Below the pieces are notes generated by a model that made no database searches, was not told where the DNA came from, and was given only the letters and a program-made list of their open reading frames with translations. A stretch of DNA of 15,938 nucleotides. Source: CAZGGW01 sp964525365. GTDB lineage: Bacteria; Bacillota_I; Bacilli_A; RF39; UBA660. The first letter of the stretch is position 1; the number at the start of each line of letters is the position of its first letter. The stretch is from positions 1 through 15,938 of the forward strand of contig CAZGGW010000017.1 in the NCBI GenBank assembly GCA_964525365.1. Reading direction: 5' to 3'. This document shows positions 1-8,127 of this stretch, in pieces. The translations under genes and the position numbers were made by a program.

Positions 1-4
1 TTAA

Positions 5-232
5 TTATTTTATAATTGTTGTTAAAATTTTATTATCTAAATCATTAATATTATATAGTGTTTCTAGTTCATTAAATATTTCTTCTAAATTCTTTCTAGC
101 ACCTTTCCAACCCAAACCATCTGTAACCCAGATGAATGTTACACCATTTGCCTTTTTAGATTCTTCTGCTAACATTTTATAACTTCTAGCTGTTTCATTT
201 AATTTAGAACCACCACTAGAATTTATTAATTT
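5..232 (-). pseudogene. C-terminal remnant of a DpnII/MboI-like type II restriction endonuclease
   Basis: Reading the minus strand from about 232 down to the TAA at 5-7 gives about 70 residues that look like the end of a DpnII-type (GATC-cutting) restriction enzyme. Recognisable pieces are SSGGSKLNETARSYKML, then GVTFIWVTDGLGWKGARKNL, then LYNINDL before the stop. In intact family members this block is the C-terminal end of a protein of roughly 280-300 residues. Here the frame upstream of about 232 does not continue the family pattern and soon meets a stop. No start codon or ribosome binding site precedes it, and it lies past the terminator of the neighbouring operon. I read it as a 5'-truncated relic of a restriction-modification system. 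The assignment rests on remembered family motifs, so the exact subfamily is uncertain. Confidence 0.6.
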
Positions 233-356
233 ATACTTGAAAGCATTTGATGACAGACTACCAGTTAGAGATAGACTATTAATATTAAGTGAATTATTTC
301 AGTATTCTACACAAAATATAGAATTTGATAAAAGTAATCATAGAATAATACTAACC
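233..356. other. Short non-coding stretch between the endonuclease relic and the operon terminator
   Basis: About 120 bases with no gene I can support. The plus strand is open from a TTG at 237, but that frame runs through the terminator hairpin into the 3' end of the PLP-enzyme gene and matches nothing I recognise. This is probably the scar between the truncated endonuclease relic and the biosynthetic operon. Confidence 0.4.
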
Positions 357-388
357 AAAAAACAGCACTTCAGAATTGAAGCAATGCT
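357..388 (-). terminator. Rho-independent terminator closing the RiPP operon
   Basis: On the minus strand, immediately after the PLP-enzyme stop codon, AGCA and CTTCA (separated by a 3-nt bulge) pair with TGAAG and TGCT around an ATTC loop. The stem is followed by G and six Ts. Its position, a few bases after the last gene of the run, makes it the natural end of the operon. Confidence 0.75.
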
Positions 389-390
389 TT

Positions 391-1587
391 TTATATTAAA
401 CTATTATAAAATAATACAAAAGCCTTAATAAATACTTTAATGTACTCTCTCGGCATATCATTCATACATATTCTTATTTTGAATTTTCCATCTTTATAAT
501 TTTCATAACAATCAAGAGAAATATAATCAAATCCAAAACTAACTGCATGAAATACAGGAATTTGTTTTCTTTGCATATCGCAAAAATTAATTATTTCTTT
601 TTTTAATTTTTCTAAACTTAAATTATGATTTTCAAAATTAATTAAACAAAACTGTTTATGATTGGGAATTGAACAATCAATACCTTTTTCAGTCATTAGT
701 TTAGAACAATATTCGTTATTTTTGCAAACATATAACAATCTCTTTTCGTTTAACAATTTAATTTCTTTATTTAACATAAATTGTGGAAATCTTTCTGGTG
801 GCAAACATGCTCCCATAACCCCAATTAGGTGTCTACATTCATTCTCAATTTTATTGAATAATTCATTTTGTCTATTTTTATCAGAATATATAAATGACAC
901 AGATCCAATGTGCGAAAATTCTGCCCCCATTAAATCTAATTTTGTATGACTTCTAATTAAAATACACATCTTTTTTGATTCGAGAATAGTTTTAATTATC
1001 TTTTTATAATCTTTTCCTAAATAACAAGTAGTATCAATTACAACTCCTATGTAATTATCTAACGAAACCTTATCATTAAAATTGAAATCACTTGCAATTG
1101 AATCAATATATAACATTTTTTTATTACTTTTATTTTTCATAATCATTGATATATATTTAATTGTTTCAAAATAAGTCTCTTCATACATTAAATCAATATT
1201 TATGTTGTTTGAAGATATGATAGAAGATAGCAAAGAACAAATCGCACTCATTCCACAATTTGAAAAATAACTGTTAGTATAAATACTTTTATTTAACAGA
1301 TAAAAATCATTAGCAAAATTATTTATTTCAATAAAACCATTAAATCTTTCATAAGTATATTTATATACAAATGGGGTTTTTATTTCGCATCTATCTTTAT
1401 TCGTTAATTCATGATAATATTTTTCTGCATAGTATTTTTTTAATTCTTTTGTTATTTTTTCTTTTTCATTTAGAGCATCTAAAATTGTAGATGGGCTTAC
1501 AAATTTGTAATTAGGTATGTATGCACCAATTAAACGAAGTTCTTCTGATTTTCTATCCAAATAATCGTGCATAACATTATTTCTCAT
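391..1587 (-). CDS. PLP-dependent fold-type I enzyme, aminotransferase / Cys-Met-metabolism-like
   Basis: A 398-residue protein with the layout of fold-type I pyridoxal-phosphate enzymes. Visible elements are a phosphate-contact turn SNCGMSA (about 109-115), a pyridine-nitrogen aspartate in VVIDTTCY (Asp185), the probable Schiff-base lysine in RSHTKLDLMGAEFSHIGSV (Lys216), and a probable carboxylate-binding arginine in FKIRIC (Arg372). The D-T-T then S-x-T-K spacing recalls the cystathionine-gamma-synthase group, but the rest is divergent and the substrate cannot be read. The start overlaps the end of the acetyltransferase gene by 11 bases, so translation is probably coupled. No good ribosome binding site is seen; Met6 (1572) is an alternative start. 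It is the last gene of the operon. It could modify a free amino acid, a side chain of the peptide, or a C-terminal residue. That role is inference. Confidence 0.7.
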   Translation of the reverse strand: MRNNVMHDYLDRKSEELRLIGAYIPNYKFVSPSTILDALNEKEKITKELKKYYAEKYYHELTNKDRCEIKTPFVYKYTYERFNGFIEINNFANDFYLLNKSIYTNSYFSNCGMSAICSLLSSIISSNNINIDLMYEETYFETIKYISMIMKNKSNKKMLYIDSIASDFNFNDKVSLDNYIGVVIDTTCYLGKDYKKIIKTILESKKMCILIRSHTKLDLMGAEFSHIGSVSFIYSDKNRQNELFNKIENECRHLIGVMGACLPPERFPQFMLNKEIKLLNEKRLLYVCKNNEYCSKLMTEKGIDCSIPNHKQFCLINFENHNLSLEKLKKEIINFCDMQRKQIPVFHAVSFGFDYISLDCYENYKDGKFKIRICMNDMPREYIKVFIKAFVLFYNSLI

Positions 1588-2071
1588 TATTAAATATAAA
1601 AGTTGTTCTATTTGGTTTTGGAAATTTGGTTTTATAATTATCTTTTGTATATTCTTTTATTGTCCTTTCCCAAAATCTTTTAGCACCTTCACTTCTTGGA
1701 ACAGGTTTTACTTCCCAAGTACCTTTATGCATATCAAAAACTTTATTTGCGACAACATTTCCGATTCCTTTTCCCTTGTAAGCATTTAACACAAACATTT
1801 CTGAAAAATCAAAATTATTGTTTTCTTTGGTTAAAACCATAAAATTATCATCTATTAATACAAATCCTGCTAAATTACCGTTAACTTTTATAAAATATGC
1901 AAAATGCTTTGAATCATTATTAAAATAATAATCAATTTCATTATATTCAAATAAACCATGCTCATTAACATCCATAGATAATGATGCAGTTATATCATGT
2001 AAATATAATTGAAATAAATTGCTTAATACACTTTTATCCTTATTTTCTATTTTTTCTACTTTAATATCCAT
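1577..2071 (-). CDS. GNAT-family N-acetyltransferase
   Basis: A 164-residue protein with the GNAT fold signature. The beta4/motif-A region SEMFVLNAYKGKGIG (about 90-104) carries the acetyl-CoA pyrophosphate-binding K-G-K-G-I-G loop. It is followed by a helix (NVVANKVFD) and a late segment, GTWEVKPVPRSEGAKRFWER, typical of motif B. The start is supported by AAGGAG six bases upstream of the ATG. The gene lies 10 bases after the M29 peptidase gene and overlaps the PLP-enzyme gene by 11 bases. In natural-product operons such enzymes acetylate the product as a tailoring step or inactivate it for self-protection. The sequence does not decide between these roles or an unrelated small-molecule substrate. 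Confidence 0.85.
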   Translation of the reverse strand: MDIKVEKIENKDKSVLSNLFQLYLHDITASLSMDVNEHGLFEYNEIDYYFNNDSKHFAYFIKVNGNLAGFVLIDDNFMVLTKENNNFDFSEMFVLNAYKGKGIGNVVANKVFDMHKGTWEVKPVPRSEGAKRFWERTIKEYTKDNYKTKFPKPNRTTFIFNNEK

Positions 2072-2081
2072 AATTTACTCC

Positions 2082-3206
2082 TTATTTTTTTAATTCTTTT
2101 GCTCTATTTAATTCTTGTAATTCTTTGGGAACAAAGATTCCATTTTCTTGAATTAATTCATCATCTATAATAATCCTACCACCTCCATATTTAGTGGTCA
2201 ACATATTTACCATATCCCAATGAATTGATGCTTTATTACCATTATCGCTTAAAGAATGACTATTCCCTAATGCTATATGAAACGATCCAAGTATTTTTTC
2301 ATCAAACAAAATGTTTGATCTTGGTGTAAGAATATTAGGATTTGTGCCAATAGCAAACTCACCAATAAAACTATTCCCGGGGTCACTAAAAACTATTTCA
2401 CGAAATAATTCATCGTTAGTATCTGAATGGCTTTCCACAATTCTCCCATTTTCAAATCTTAAAAAGACATTTGAAAAAGAATTGCCTTGATATCTTGTTG
2501 AAGCATTAAATCTTATAATTCCACTAGCTGATTCAAGTTCAGGTGCAATAAATACTTCACCATCTGGAATATTTATTTTGCCACTACAAATTTCTGATAT
2601 AAAACTAGTTATTTCAAAAGTTAAATCAATGTTGGGTGATAGTATTTGTATATGACTACCTGAATCTAAAATTACTTTCAACGGTATCATTGCTTCATGC
2701 AACTTTTTATAATCAGTATTAACTGCTTGGAAAAAGTATTTTTCATATGCTTCAGTACTCATACCAAACTGCTGTGCAGAAGATACGGATGGATAATCTA
2801 CAGTTAACCATCTTAATTTTGGTACAATGATTTCAAAATTTATTGGTCTAAAATAATACTTTTGATATAAAGCCCTCTTTTCTTGTGGAACATCAGACAT
2901 ATCAAAACAGTTATCTGAATCCATCATATTAATATACACATCAACTTGTTCTAATAATGCTGCTTCATGTTTTTTCATTATTTCAAACTGTTCTTTAGAT
3001 CCATGAATTATCAATTGTCGTTTTATTTCATTTTCTTTTAATAATACCAAAGGTATTGCTCCTCTTTTTGATATAAGTTCAATTAAATAAATAATCATTT
3101 CACTACAATTTTTTGTAGAATCAATTAAGACTTTTTCACCCTCTTGTATATTTAACGAATAATCTACAATTGTTTTAGCCATTTTTTTCAATCTATTATC
3201 AATCAT
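2082..3206 (-). CDS. M29-family metallo-aminopeptidase (AmpS/AmpT-like)
   Basis: A 374-residue protein of the M29 (thermophilic aminopeptidase) family. These cytosolic dinuclear-metal enzymes remove N-terminal residues. Candidate metal ligands are in place: Glu217 in GEVF, Glu283 in GEFAIGTNPN, His310 in GSFHIALGNSH, and His329 and Asp331 in IHWDMV. The length is somewhat short of the roughly 410 residues of classical members but the ligand set is complete. A GAGGAG ribosome binding site sits six bases before the ATG and is embedded in the 3' end of the GTPase gene, whose stop codon lies two bases away. No secretion signal is visible. Within a peptide-maturation operon it may trim the leader or recycle leader fragments. 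That is inferred from context, since M29 enzymes also occur as housekeeping peptidases. Confidence 0.88.
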   Translation of the reverse strand: MIDNRLKKMAKTIVDYSLNIQEGEKVLIDSTKNCSEMIIYLIELISKRGAIPLVLLKENEIKRQLIIHGSKEQFEIMKKHEAALLEQVDVYINMMDSDNCFDMSDVPQEKRALYQKYYFRPINFEIIVPKLRWLTVDYPSVSSAQQFGMSTEAYEKYFFQAVNTDYKKLHEAMIPLKVILDSGSHIQILSPNIDLTFEITSFISEICSGKINIPDGEVFIAPELESASGIIRFNASTRYQGNSFSNVFLRFENGRIVESHSDTNDELFREIVFSDPGNSFIGEFAIGTNPNILTPRSNILFDEKILGSFHIALGNSHSLSDNGNKASIHWDMVNMLTTKYGGGRIIIDDELIQENGIFVPKELQELNRAKELKK

Positions 3207-3208
3207 AG

Positions 3209-5158
3209 TTATCTCCTCTTTGATGGTCTATCTAAATGGTCGACACTGCTGTTCATTGCCATCAAAAATAAATCTTCATTTCTAGGATCAAAGCCAATTA
3301 CTTGTTTTTCGACTATTTCTTGATTTCTTTTTATTTCATAACCATTTGGTCTTTTTATCAAACTTCCGTGTCCACCAGTTAGTCGAGTAACAACCATAGG
3401 TAGATCGAGCATTTCTGAAAGTGGAGCATTGCCTGGAATAATAACATTATCGTTTACATGAGTAATTTTTTCATAATCGACTCCCATTGCAGATAAAGAT
3501 GACAATACTGCTCTAAATGTCTCTTTGGGAGAAGAAATCTCATATTGCATAATAGGTTCTAATAATTGCATTCCTGCTTCCTTTATACTTCTCATTAAGG
3601 CAAGTGGTACTATTACATTAAAATGCGATGGATCAGAACAAACTGAATCACTTTTGCCTCCAACTAAACTAATCTCAGCATCAGTAATTTCCCAACCATA
3701 TAACCCTTGTTGAGTATACATTTTAACCAATCTCTCAATTTGTTTTTGGTATTTAGTAAACAAATAATCGGTAGAGAATTTTGATATATATTGTAATCCC
3801 GAACCCCTTGGAAGTGGTTTAATTTCTAATTCTACACCCGATACTCTATCAAATGTTGCCTCACCATGACCACAATTAATTGGGGTCTCTTTATGAATAA
3901 TAATTGGGTCTGAAAATAATGCTTCTACTTGAAATCTTTCTTTTAACAAATTAGCAATTATTTCAGTTTGTAATTGTCCCATTAGGTCAATACTAATTTG
4001 CCCTGTATTTTTATTATAATTTAAATGTAAATCGGGATCTTCATCATTCAATACTTCTAGTCCTGTAACTAATTGTTGCAATTGAGATTTGTCAACAGTA
4101 GTTACATTTGTATGAAATAAAGGGTTTACAAATGATGTTGATTTAAAGTTTGGAACAGCCATTCCAATTATATCACCACATTTTGCATCGATTCCTGTTA
4201 TTATTCCGATTTCACCAGTTTCTATGCTGTCTGTTCTTACTCTTTTTGTTCCATCTATTTTAATAACCGTTCTTACTCGTTGCTTAATACCAGTTGATAG
4301 TTCTAATTCTTGTCTATTTTGTAAAGTACCATTTAAAACTTTAACATACAATTCTCTTACTCCTGCATCTCTTTTAACTGTATAAATATACCCAGAAAAT
4401 TCATCAGATTGTTTTTTTTGTGAACATGGCAAATATTTTGAAATACCATCAATTAATCTATACATACCATCATCTAATAATGCGCTCCCACCATATACAA
4501 AAAACAAATTAGCACTTTCAGTTAATCCCTTAATTTGAGTTCTTAACCATTCTCTAGATATTTTTTCATCATTAAGAAACCTTTCTAAAATTTCTTCATC
4601 AACTTCTGCTAAATTTTCTATAATTGTTTCTTCTTTAACATCTCGATATTCTAAACTACCATCATTCTTTTTAGAGATTTCAACAATAGGAACTATATTA
4701 GAACTTAGCTTACTTTGTAATTCATGAACAACTCTATCATAATCCGCTCCCATTCTATCCATTTTATTTATAAAAACAATTGTTGGTATTTTTCTCTCTC
4801 TTAATATTTTCCAAATAACTTGTGTTTGTGGCTCAACTCCCTCAACTCCTGATACTACTAAAACAGCACCATCTAAAACACTTATGGCTCTCTCAACTTC
4901 TGCTGAAAAGTCTACATGACCTGGTGTATCTATTAATTGAACTTCTCTGTCATCAAATGGTAAAGTTACCATTGATGCTCTTACAGAAATACCTCTTTCT
5001 TGCTCAACTTTTAAATTATCAGTAGTTGTATCTCCATGATCAACTCTTCCTCTACTTTTTTTAACATTAGTATGATAAAGTAATTGCTCAGTTATTGTTG
5101 TTTTTCCTGCGTTTGCATGAGCAAAAACACCTAATGTCATAACTTTTTTATCTTTCAT
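3209..5158 (-). CDS. TetM/OtrA-like ribosomal protection GTPase (EF-G paralogue)
   Basis: A translation-factor GTPase of 649-650 residues, the length of TetM-type ribosomal protection proteins rather than EF-G (about 690). With numbering from the upstream Met at 5161, the G motifs are AHANAGKTT (14-22), RGIS (56-59), DTPGH (78-82) and NKMD (132-135), followed by translation-factor domains II-V. TetM family features include LLEPIMQYEISSPKE in domain IV. Two deviations stand out: the P-loop has Asn where TetM and EF-G have Asp, and the domain-IV tip loop (about 501-513) lacks the tetracycline-displacing YSPVS motif. An AGGGG ribosome binding site is better spaced for the second ATG (5158) than for 5161. 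The gene overlaps the end of the second radical SAM gene. It would ordinarily be called tetracycline resistance. Placed inside a RiPP operon, self-protection of the ribosome is an attractive inference. Confidence 0.88.
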   Translation of the reverse strand: MKDKKVMTLGVFAHANAGKTTITEQLLYHTNVKKSRGRVDHGDTTTDNLKVEQERGISVRASMVTLPFDDREVQLIDTPGHVDFSAEVERAISVLDGAVLVVSGVEGVEPQTQVIWKILRERKIPTIVFINKMDRMGADYDRVVHELQSKLSSNIVPIVEISKKNDGSLEYRDVKEETIIENLAEVDEEILERFLNDEKISREWLRTQIKGLTESANLFFVYGGSALLDDGMYRLIDGISKYLPCSQKKQSDEFSGYIYTVKRDAGVRELYVKVLNGTLQNRQELELSTGIKQRVRTVIKIDGTKRVRTDSIETGEIGIITGIDAKCGDIIGMAVPNFKSTSFVNPLFHTNVTTVDKSQLQQLVTGLEVLNDEDPDLHLNYNKNTGQISIDLMGQLQTEIIANLLKERFQVEALFSDPIIIHKETPINCGHGEATFDRVSGVELEIKPLPRGSGLQYISKFSTDYLFTKYQKQIERLVKMYTQQGLYGWEITDAEISLVGGKSDSVCSDPSHFNVIVPLALMRSIKEAGMQLLEPIMQYEISSPKETFRAVLSSLSAMGVDYEKITHVNDNVIIPGNAPLSEMLDLPMVVTRLTGGHGSLIKRPNGYEIKRNQEIVEKQVIGFDPRNEDLFLMAMNSSVDHLDRPSKRR

Positions 5159-6062
5159 CATCTTCCCCTTTAACTAGTTCACTCAATATATCTTCTAAAT
5201 TAATATATTCTTGAGATTCAATTGTTTTTTTATTCTTATCAAGAATATCAAATAATTTTTTATTTTGGTCTTTTATTATCTCATAATTATAATTACCAAT
5301 TTTATCTCTAAATAATTCTTTTGAAAATAAATAGTATTCTTTGTTCGGAATGTCAAACCACAATGCAAATGGTAATTTTTCTTTTATATAGTAATTTTCA
5401 AAATCATATTTACTAATAACATTAGGAATAAATTGAATATGATACTTTGTTTTTTCATAAAGCAAACTTAATTTTTCTAACACAAGTTTTGAATTACTAT
5501 TCCTACTACTAATTTTATTTTGTTTTGCTCTTCCTATATTTGATGTTAAAACTAGTTTTATATTTCTTATATTTAAATAGTTTAATCCCAATTCGGCAAG
5601 TTCTTCCATTTGTTTGATGTTTAGATCGTTTATTGTCATTTGAATACTTGTCTTTTTATCAATTTCTCTTAAATATTTTAAGACTTCAATAATATTATCA
5701 TATGATTTTTCGTTTTGTCGAACATAATTATGAGTTGCTTTGTTACCATCAATACTCAAATTTACATAATCAACTAAGTCAAATATTTCCTTATTAAATA
5801 TCATTCCATTTGTAAAAATTGTAACTATCATTTTTAAGGATTTAGCATATACGATTAATTCCTTTAAATAAGGGAAAATCATACATTCTCCTCCAGTAAT
5901 CATAATGTTTCTAAATCCATCATTATGCAATTTATGAATTATTTTTTTTGCATCTTCAAATATTTTTTTGCAATCTTCATTACATGATTTAGCATCCATG
6001 TAGCAATGTAGACACCTTAAATTACAATTATTAGTTATGATTATATTAACTCTATTTGTCAT
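5148..6062 (-). CDS. Radical SAM enzyme without SPASM cysteines (second maturase)
   Basis: A 304-residue radical SAM protein. The 4Fe-4S/SAM motif CNLRCLHC is at Cys13, Cys17 and Cys20, with the SAM-binding GGE motif as GGEC at 57-60. The later FTNG and NLSIDG strands fit the partial TIM barrel. There are no cysteines after residue 60, so no auxiliary SPASM or twitch clusters can be built. Even so, the C-terminus keeps a SPASM-like pattern (WFDIPNKEYYLF, then IGNYNYEI) where a cluster-bearing region would normally sit. The start is supported by GGAG seven bases upstream and overlaps the previous gene by 11 bases, implying coupled translation. Its probable substrate is the nearby Cys-rich peptide, or it partners the upstream SPASM-like protein. 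The reaction type cannot be read from the sequence. Confidence 0.87.
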   Translation of the reverse strand: MTNRVNIIITNNCNLRCLHCYMDAKSCNEDCKKIFEDAKKIIHKLHNDGFRNIMITGGECMIFPYLKELIVYAKSLKMIVTIFTNGMIFNKEIFDLVDYVNLSIDGNKATHNYVRQNEKSYDNIIEVLKYLREIDKKTSIQMTINDLNIKQMEELAELGLNYLNIRNIKLVLTSNIGRAKQNKISSRNSNSKLVLEKLSLLYEKTKYHIQFIPNVISKYDFENYYIKEKLPFALWFDIPNKEYYLFSKELFRDKIGNYNYEIIKDQNKKLFDILDKNKKTIESQEYINLEDILSELVKGEDDER

Positions 6063-6870
6063 CCATCATCTCCATTTTAACGTATTCAATGATAGGCATA
6101 AACTCATAAGGATAATTTGCTAAATATTTTATAAATACATTTTTACAGTAATTAACAAACTTTTTATGATTATCATTATTTATATAAGCAAGTAAAATAT
6201 TCTCGATATTATCATGCTTTATGTTACCTATATACAATTTTGAATCAATTAATCCATGTGGATAAACATTATAATTTTCTGTAATTGTTAATACCTTGGG
6301 TAATGTGCTAATTTTTTTATGACACTTCCACCCATTACACAAGTAAGCATTACATGGATGCTCTCTCATAAGGAAACTCGGCACTAGGTATCCATCCAAA
6401 TTTATTTCCTTATCTTTAACTTTGTCGAAAAGTTCTATAAGATTATTGATACAAAAGGTAATTTCTTTAACATTAATGTTAGGATTAACAATTATGTTAG
6501 CTTCATCATTTATTAGGTTACTAATTAAATCAATGTTGCCAGAATCCAAAAACATAACTTGATATATATTATCACTTGTAATCACCTTAGTACTATTAGT
6601 ATTAAAAATTATAATATTATTTGGAATTTCTATAATAGGAAGTTTATTTAATTTCATTTTTAAAATTATTATTGGTAATTTTTCCACAGAGAGAGAATTT
6701 ATCAAATTAATAAACTTTTCTAGATTGCTTTCCTCAATAGTCATAGTTATTCTTTTAATATTTAATTCATTAATAGAGAAAATATTATTCTTTAAAAAAT
6801 CACAATATTCTTGAAATGATGATAATTTAATTTCTAAACTAGCGTTTTCCATATCCAGATATTTAATCAT
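6052..6870 (-). CDS. SPASM-like peptide-maturation protein lacking the radical SAM cluster motif
   Basis: A 272-residue protein, counted from the ATG at 6870, which has a GGTGA-type site six bases upstream and overlaps the previous stop by 8 bases; the frame is open further upstream. I do not recognise a named family. There is no CxxxCxxC motif. The last third resembles the end of a radical SAM/SPASM enzyme: clustered cysteines HPCNAYLCNGWKCHKK (Cys173, Cys178, Cys183), then ITENYNVYPHG and LYIGNI, matching the usual dG-x-VYPC...GNI pattern with His in place of the Cys. The N-terminal two thirds alternate short strands and helices, like a degenerate TIM barrel. It lies between two radical SAM genes with overlaps on both sides. 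A substrate-binding or cluster-donating partner for the second radical SAM protein is the simplest guess. Confidence 0.6.
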   Translation of the reverse strand: MIKYLDMENASLEIKLSSFQEYCDFLKNNIFSINELNIKRITMTIEESNLEKFINLINSLSVEKLPIIILKMKLNKLPIIEIPNNIIIFNTNSTKVITSDNIYQVMFLDSGNIDLISNLINDEANIIVNPNINVKEITFCINNLIELFDKVKDKEINLDGYLVPSFLMREHPCNAYLCNGWKCHKKISTLPKVLTITENYNVYPHGLIDSKLYIGNIKHDNIENILLAYINNDNHKKFVNYCKNVFIKYLANYPYEFMPIIEYVKMEMMDDK

Positions 6871-8065
6871 TTGTATCACCAATTTCATTGATAATACAAT
6901 AAACATCATCTTTGGCACAAATATCATTATTCATTTTTAATGCTCTAGCTCTACAACCACCTTTACAATTTCCACATTTTTTACACTTAGAACTACAATC
7001 AAGAAAAGAAAAATTATTTTTCATTTTTTCCCATATTTTTTCAGTAGAGTAATCATAAATGTTTCCCATTTTATATTTTTCTTCTATTAAACTAGGGCAT
7101 ACATATATATTTCCATCAGATTTAATATATATAAATCTATTTCCAATCCCACAATGAACAGAAATTGCATTTTTGTCTATTATTTTATAATAATTGTCAT
7201 ATATTCGTTTTATTATTTTTGCTGAATCTTTAATATTCTCATTCAATTCAGTTCCTCTTCCTTCGGGAACTATGACATCTAAAACACTTTTAACATTTAA
7301 TTCAGAAATAAACATTACTAATGTATCTATATCATCTTTATTGTGATTACCAATCATTGTATTCACTGAAACAGGCATGTTTTTCTTTTTTAGTATTTTT
7401 ATAGCATTTATTGTTTTATCAAAGCATCCATTTTGACCTCTAAAAATATCATGAGCATTTGCATAACAAGAGTCTAAACTTGTAACAATTTCTTTTACCC
7501 CATATTTGATTAACATATTAAGGCTTTTTTCAGTTAACAAAGTTAAATTAGTAAATATTCTTACTAACATTCCCTCCTTATAAGCAAATTCTAGCAATTC
7601 ATTTATGTGTGGATAAAGCATTGGTTCTCCACCTGTTAAATCTAATTGATAAGCACCTGACTCACTTGCATCATGAATTACTTGCTTTAATTGTTCAACA
7701 TCAAGACTTTTATCATTATTAAATCCAAAACCACCATAACAATGTTTGCATCTTAAATTACATTTATTAGTCAACTCCACAAACAAACGAACATTATTGA
7801 ATTTTTTAAATTTTTTAACATTATTTACATAATCTTGCTTATCAAATGTTAAAATATTTAATTTAAAAAGTTGTTGAATAAAATCTTCTTCAAACATATT
7901 ATTCAAACTATCAAGATCATAATTTTTACTTTTAATATCTTCTATACAATTAAAGGTTTCCTCATTAATTTCATATTCGTTTCTATATTTTCTATCATAT
8001 ATAAACAGTTTTCTTTCAAAATGATTATTAATAGCAACCATTGAATCATTAAGATATACTTTCAT
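6863..8065 (-). CDS. Radical SAM/SPASM peptide maturase with N-terminal RRE-like domain
   Basis: A 400-residue maturase of the sactipeptide/ranthipeptide type. Residues about 28-75 look like a PqqD-like RiPP recognition element, with a short winged-helix pattern ending in LFKLNILTF. The SAM-cluster motif CNLRCKHC is at Cys102, Cys106 and Cys109, with GGEP at 145-148. The C-terminal SPASM domain has candidate cluster ligands Cys305, Cys323, Cys357, Cys361, Cys364, Cys367, Cys371, Cys383 and Cys390. I chose the ATG at 8065 because GGGAGG lies a few bases upstream; the longer open frame to 8095 runs into the hairpin stem. Family members use a radical to form thioether or C-C links in a precursor peptide. 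The precursor is almost certainly the 30-residue peptide encoded just upstream. Confidence 0.92.
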   Translation of the reverse strand: MKVYLNDSMVAINNHFERKLFIYDRKYRNEYEINEETFNCIEDIKSKNYDLDSLNNMFEEDFIQQLFKLNILTFDKQDYVNNVKKFKKFNNVRLFVELTNKCNLRCKHCYGGFGFNNDKSLDVEQLKQVIHDASESGAYQLDLTGGEPMLYPHINELLEFAYKEGMLVRIFTNLTLLTEKSLNMLIKYGVKEIVTSLDSCYANAHDIFRGQNGCFDKTINAIKILKKKNMPVSVNTMIGNHNKDDIDTLVMFISELNVKSVLDVIVPEGRGTELNENIKDSAKIIKRIYDNYYKIIDKNAISVHCGIGNRFIYIKSDGNIYVCPSLIEEKYKMGNIYDYSTEKIWEKMKNNFSFLDCSSKCKKCGNCKGGCRARALKMNNDICAKDDVYCIINEIGDTND

Positions 8066-8086
8066 TTTGCCTCCCTCTTTATAGTG

Positions 8087-8118
8087 AAAGAGCATTGGCT
8101 AACTTGCCAATGCTCTTT
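8087..8118 (-). promoter_or_regulatory. 13-bp hairpin between precursor and maturase genes (attenuator / processing stem)
   Basis: AAAGAGCATTGGC (8087-8099) and GCCAATGCTCTTT (8106-8118) are perfect inverted repeats around a 6-nt loop. On the transcript it follows the precursor stop codon by about 9 bases. On the minus strand only three Ts follow before other bases, so it is a weak terminator at best. Such stems in RiPP operons commonly stabilise or partly terminate the peptide message so that far more precursor than enzyme is made. That function here is inferred. Confidence 0.75.
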
Positions 8119-8127
8119 ACTAAAGAT

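Noticed and set aside
237..428. Plus-strand open frame of 63 codons starting at TTG
   Set aside because: It has no AUG start or clear ribosome binding site, passes through the operon terminator hairpin, overlaps the end of the PLP-enzyme gene in the antisense direction, and matches no family I recognise. A relic of a foreign gene cannot be fully excluded.
3209..5158. Plain acquired tetracycline-resistance gene on a mobile element
   Set aside because: No conjugative or transposon genes adjoin it, it overlaps the radical SAM gene in a continuous operon, and the tetracycline-displacing loop is not conserved. Some tetracycline protection is still possible.
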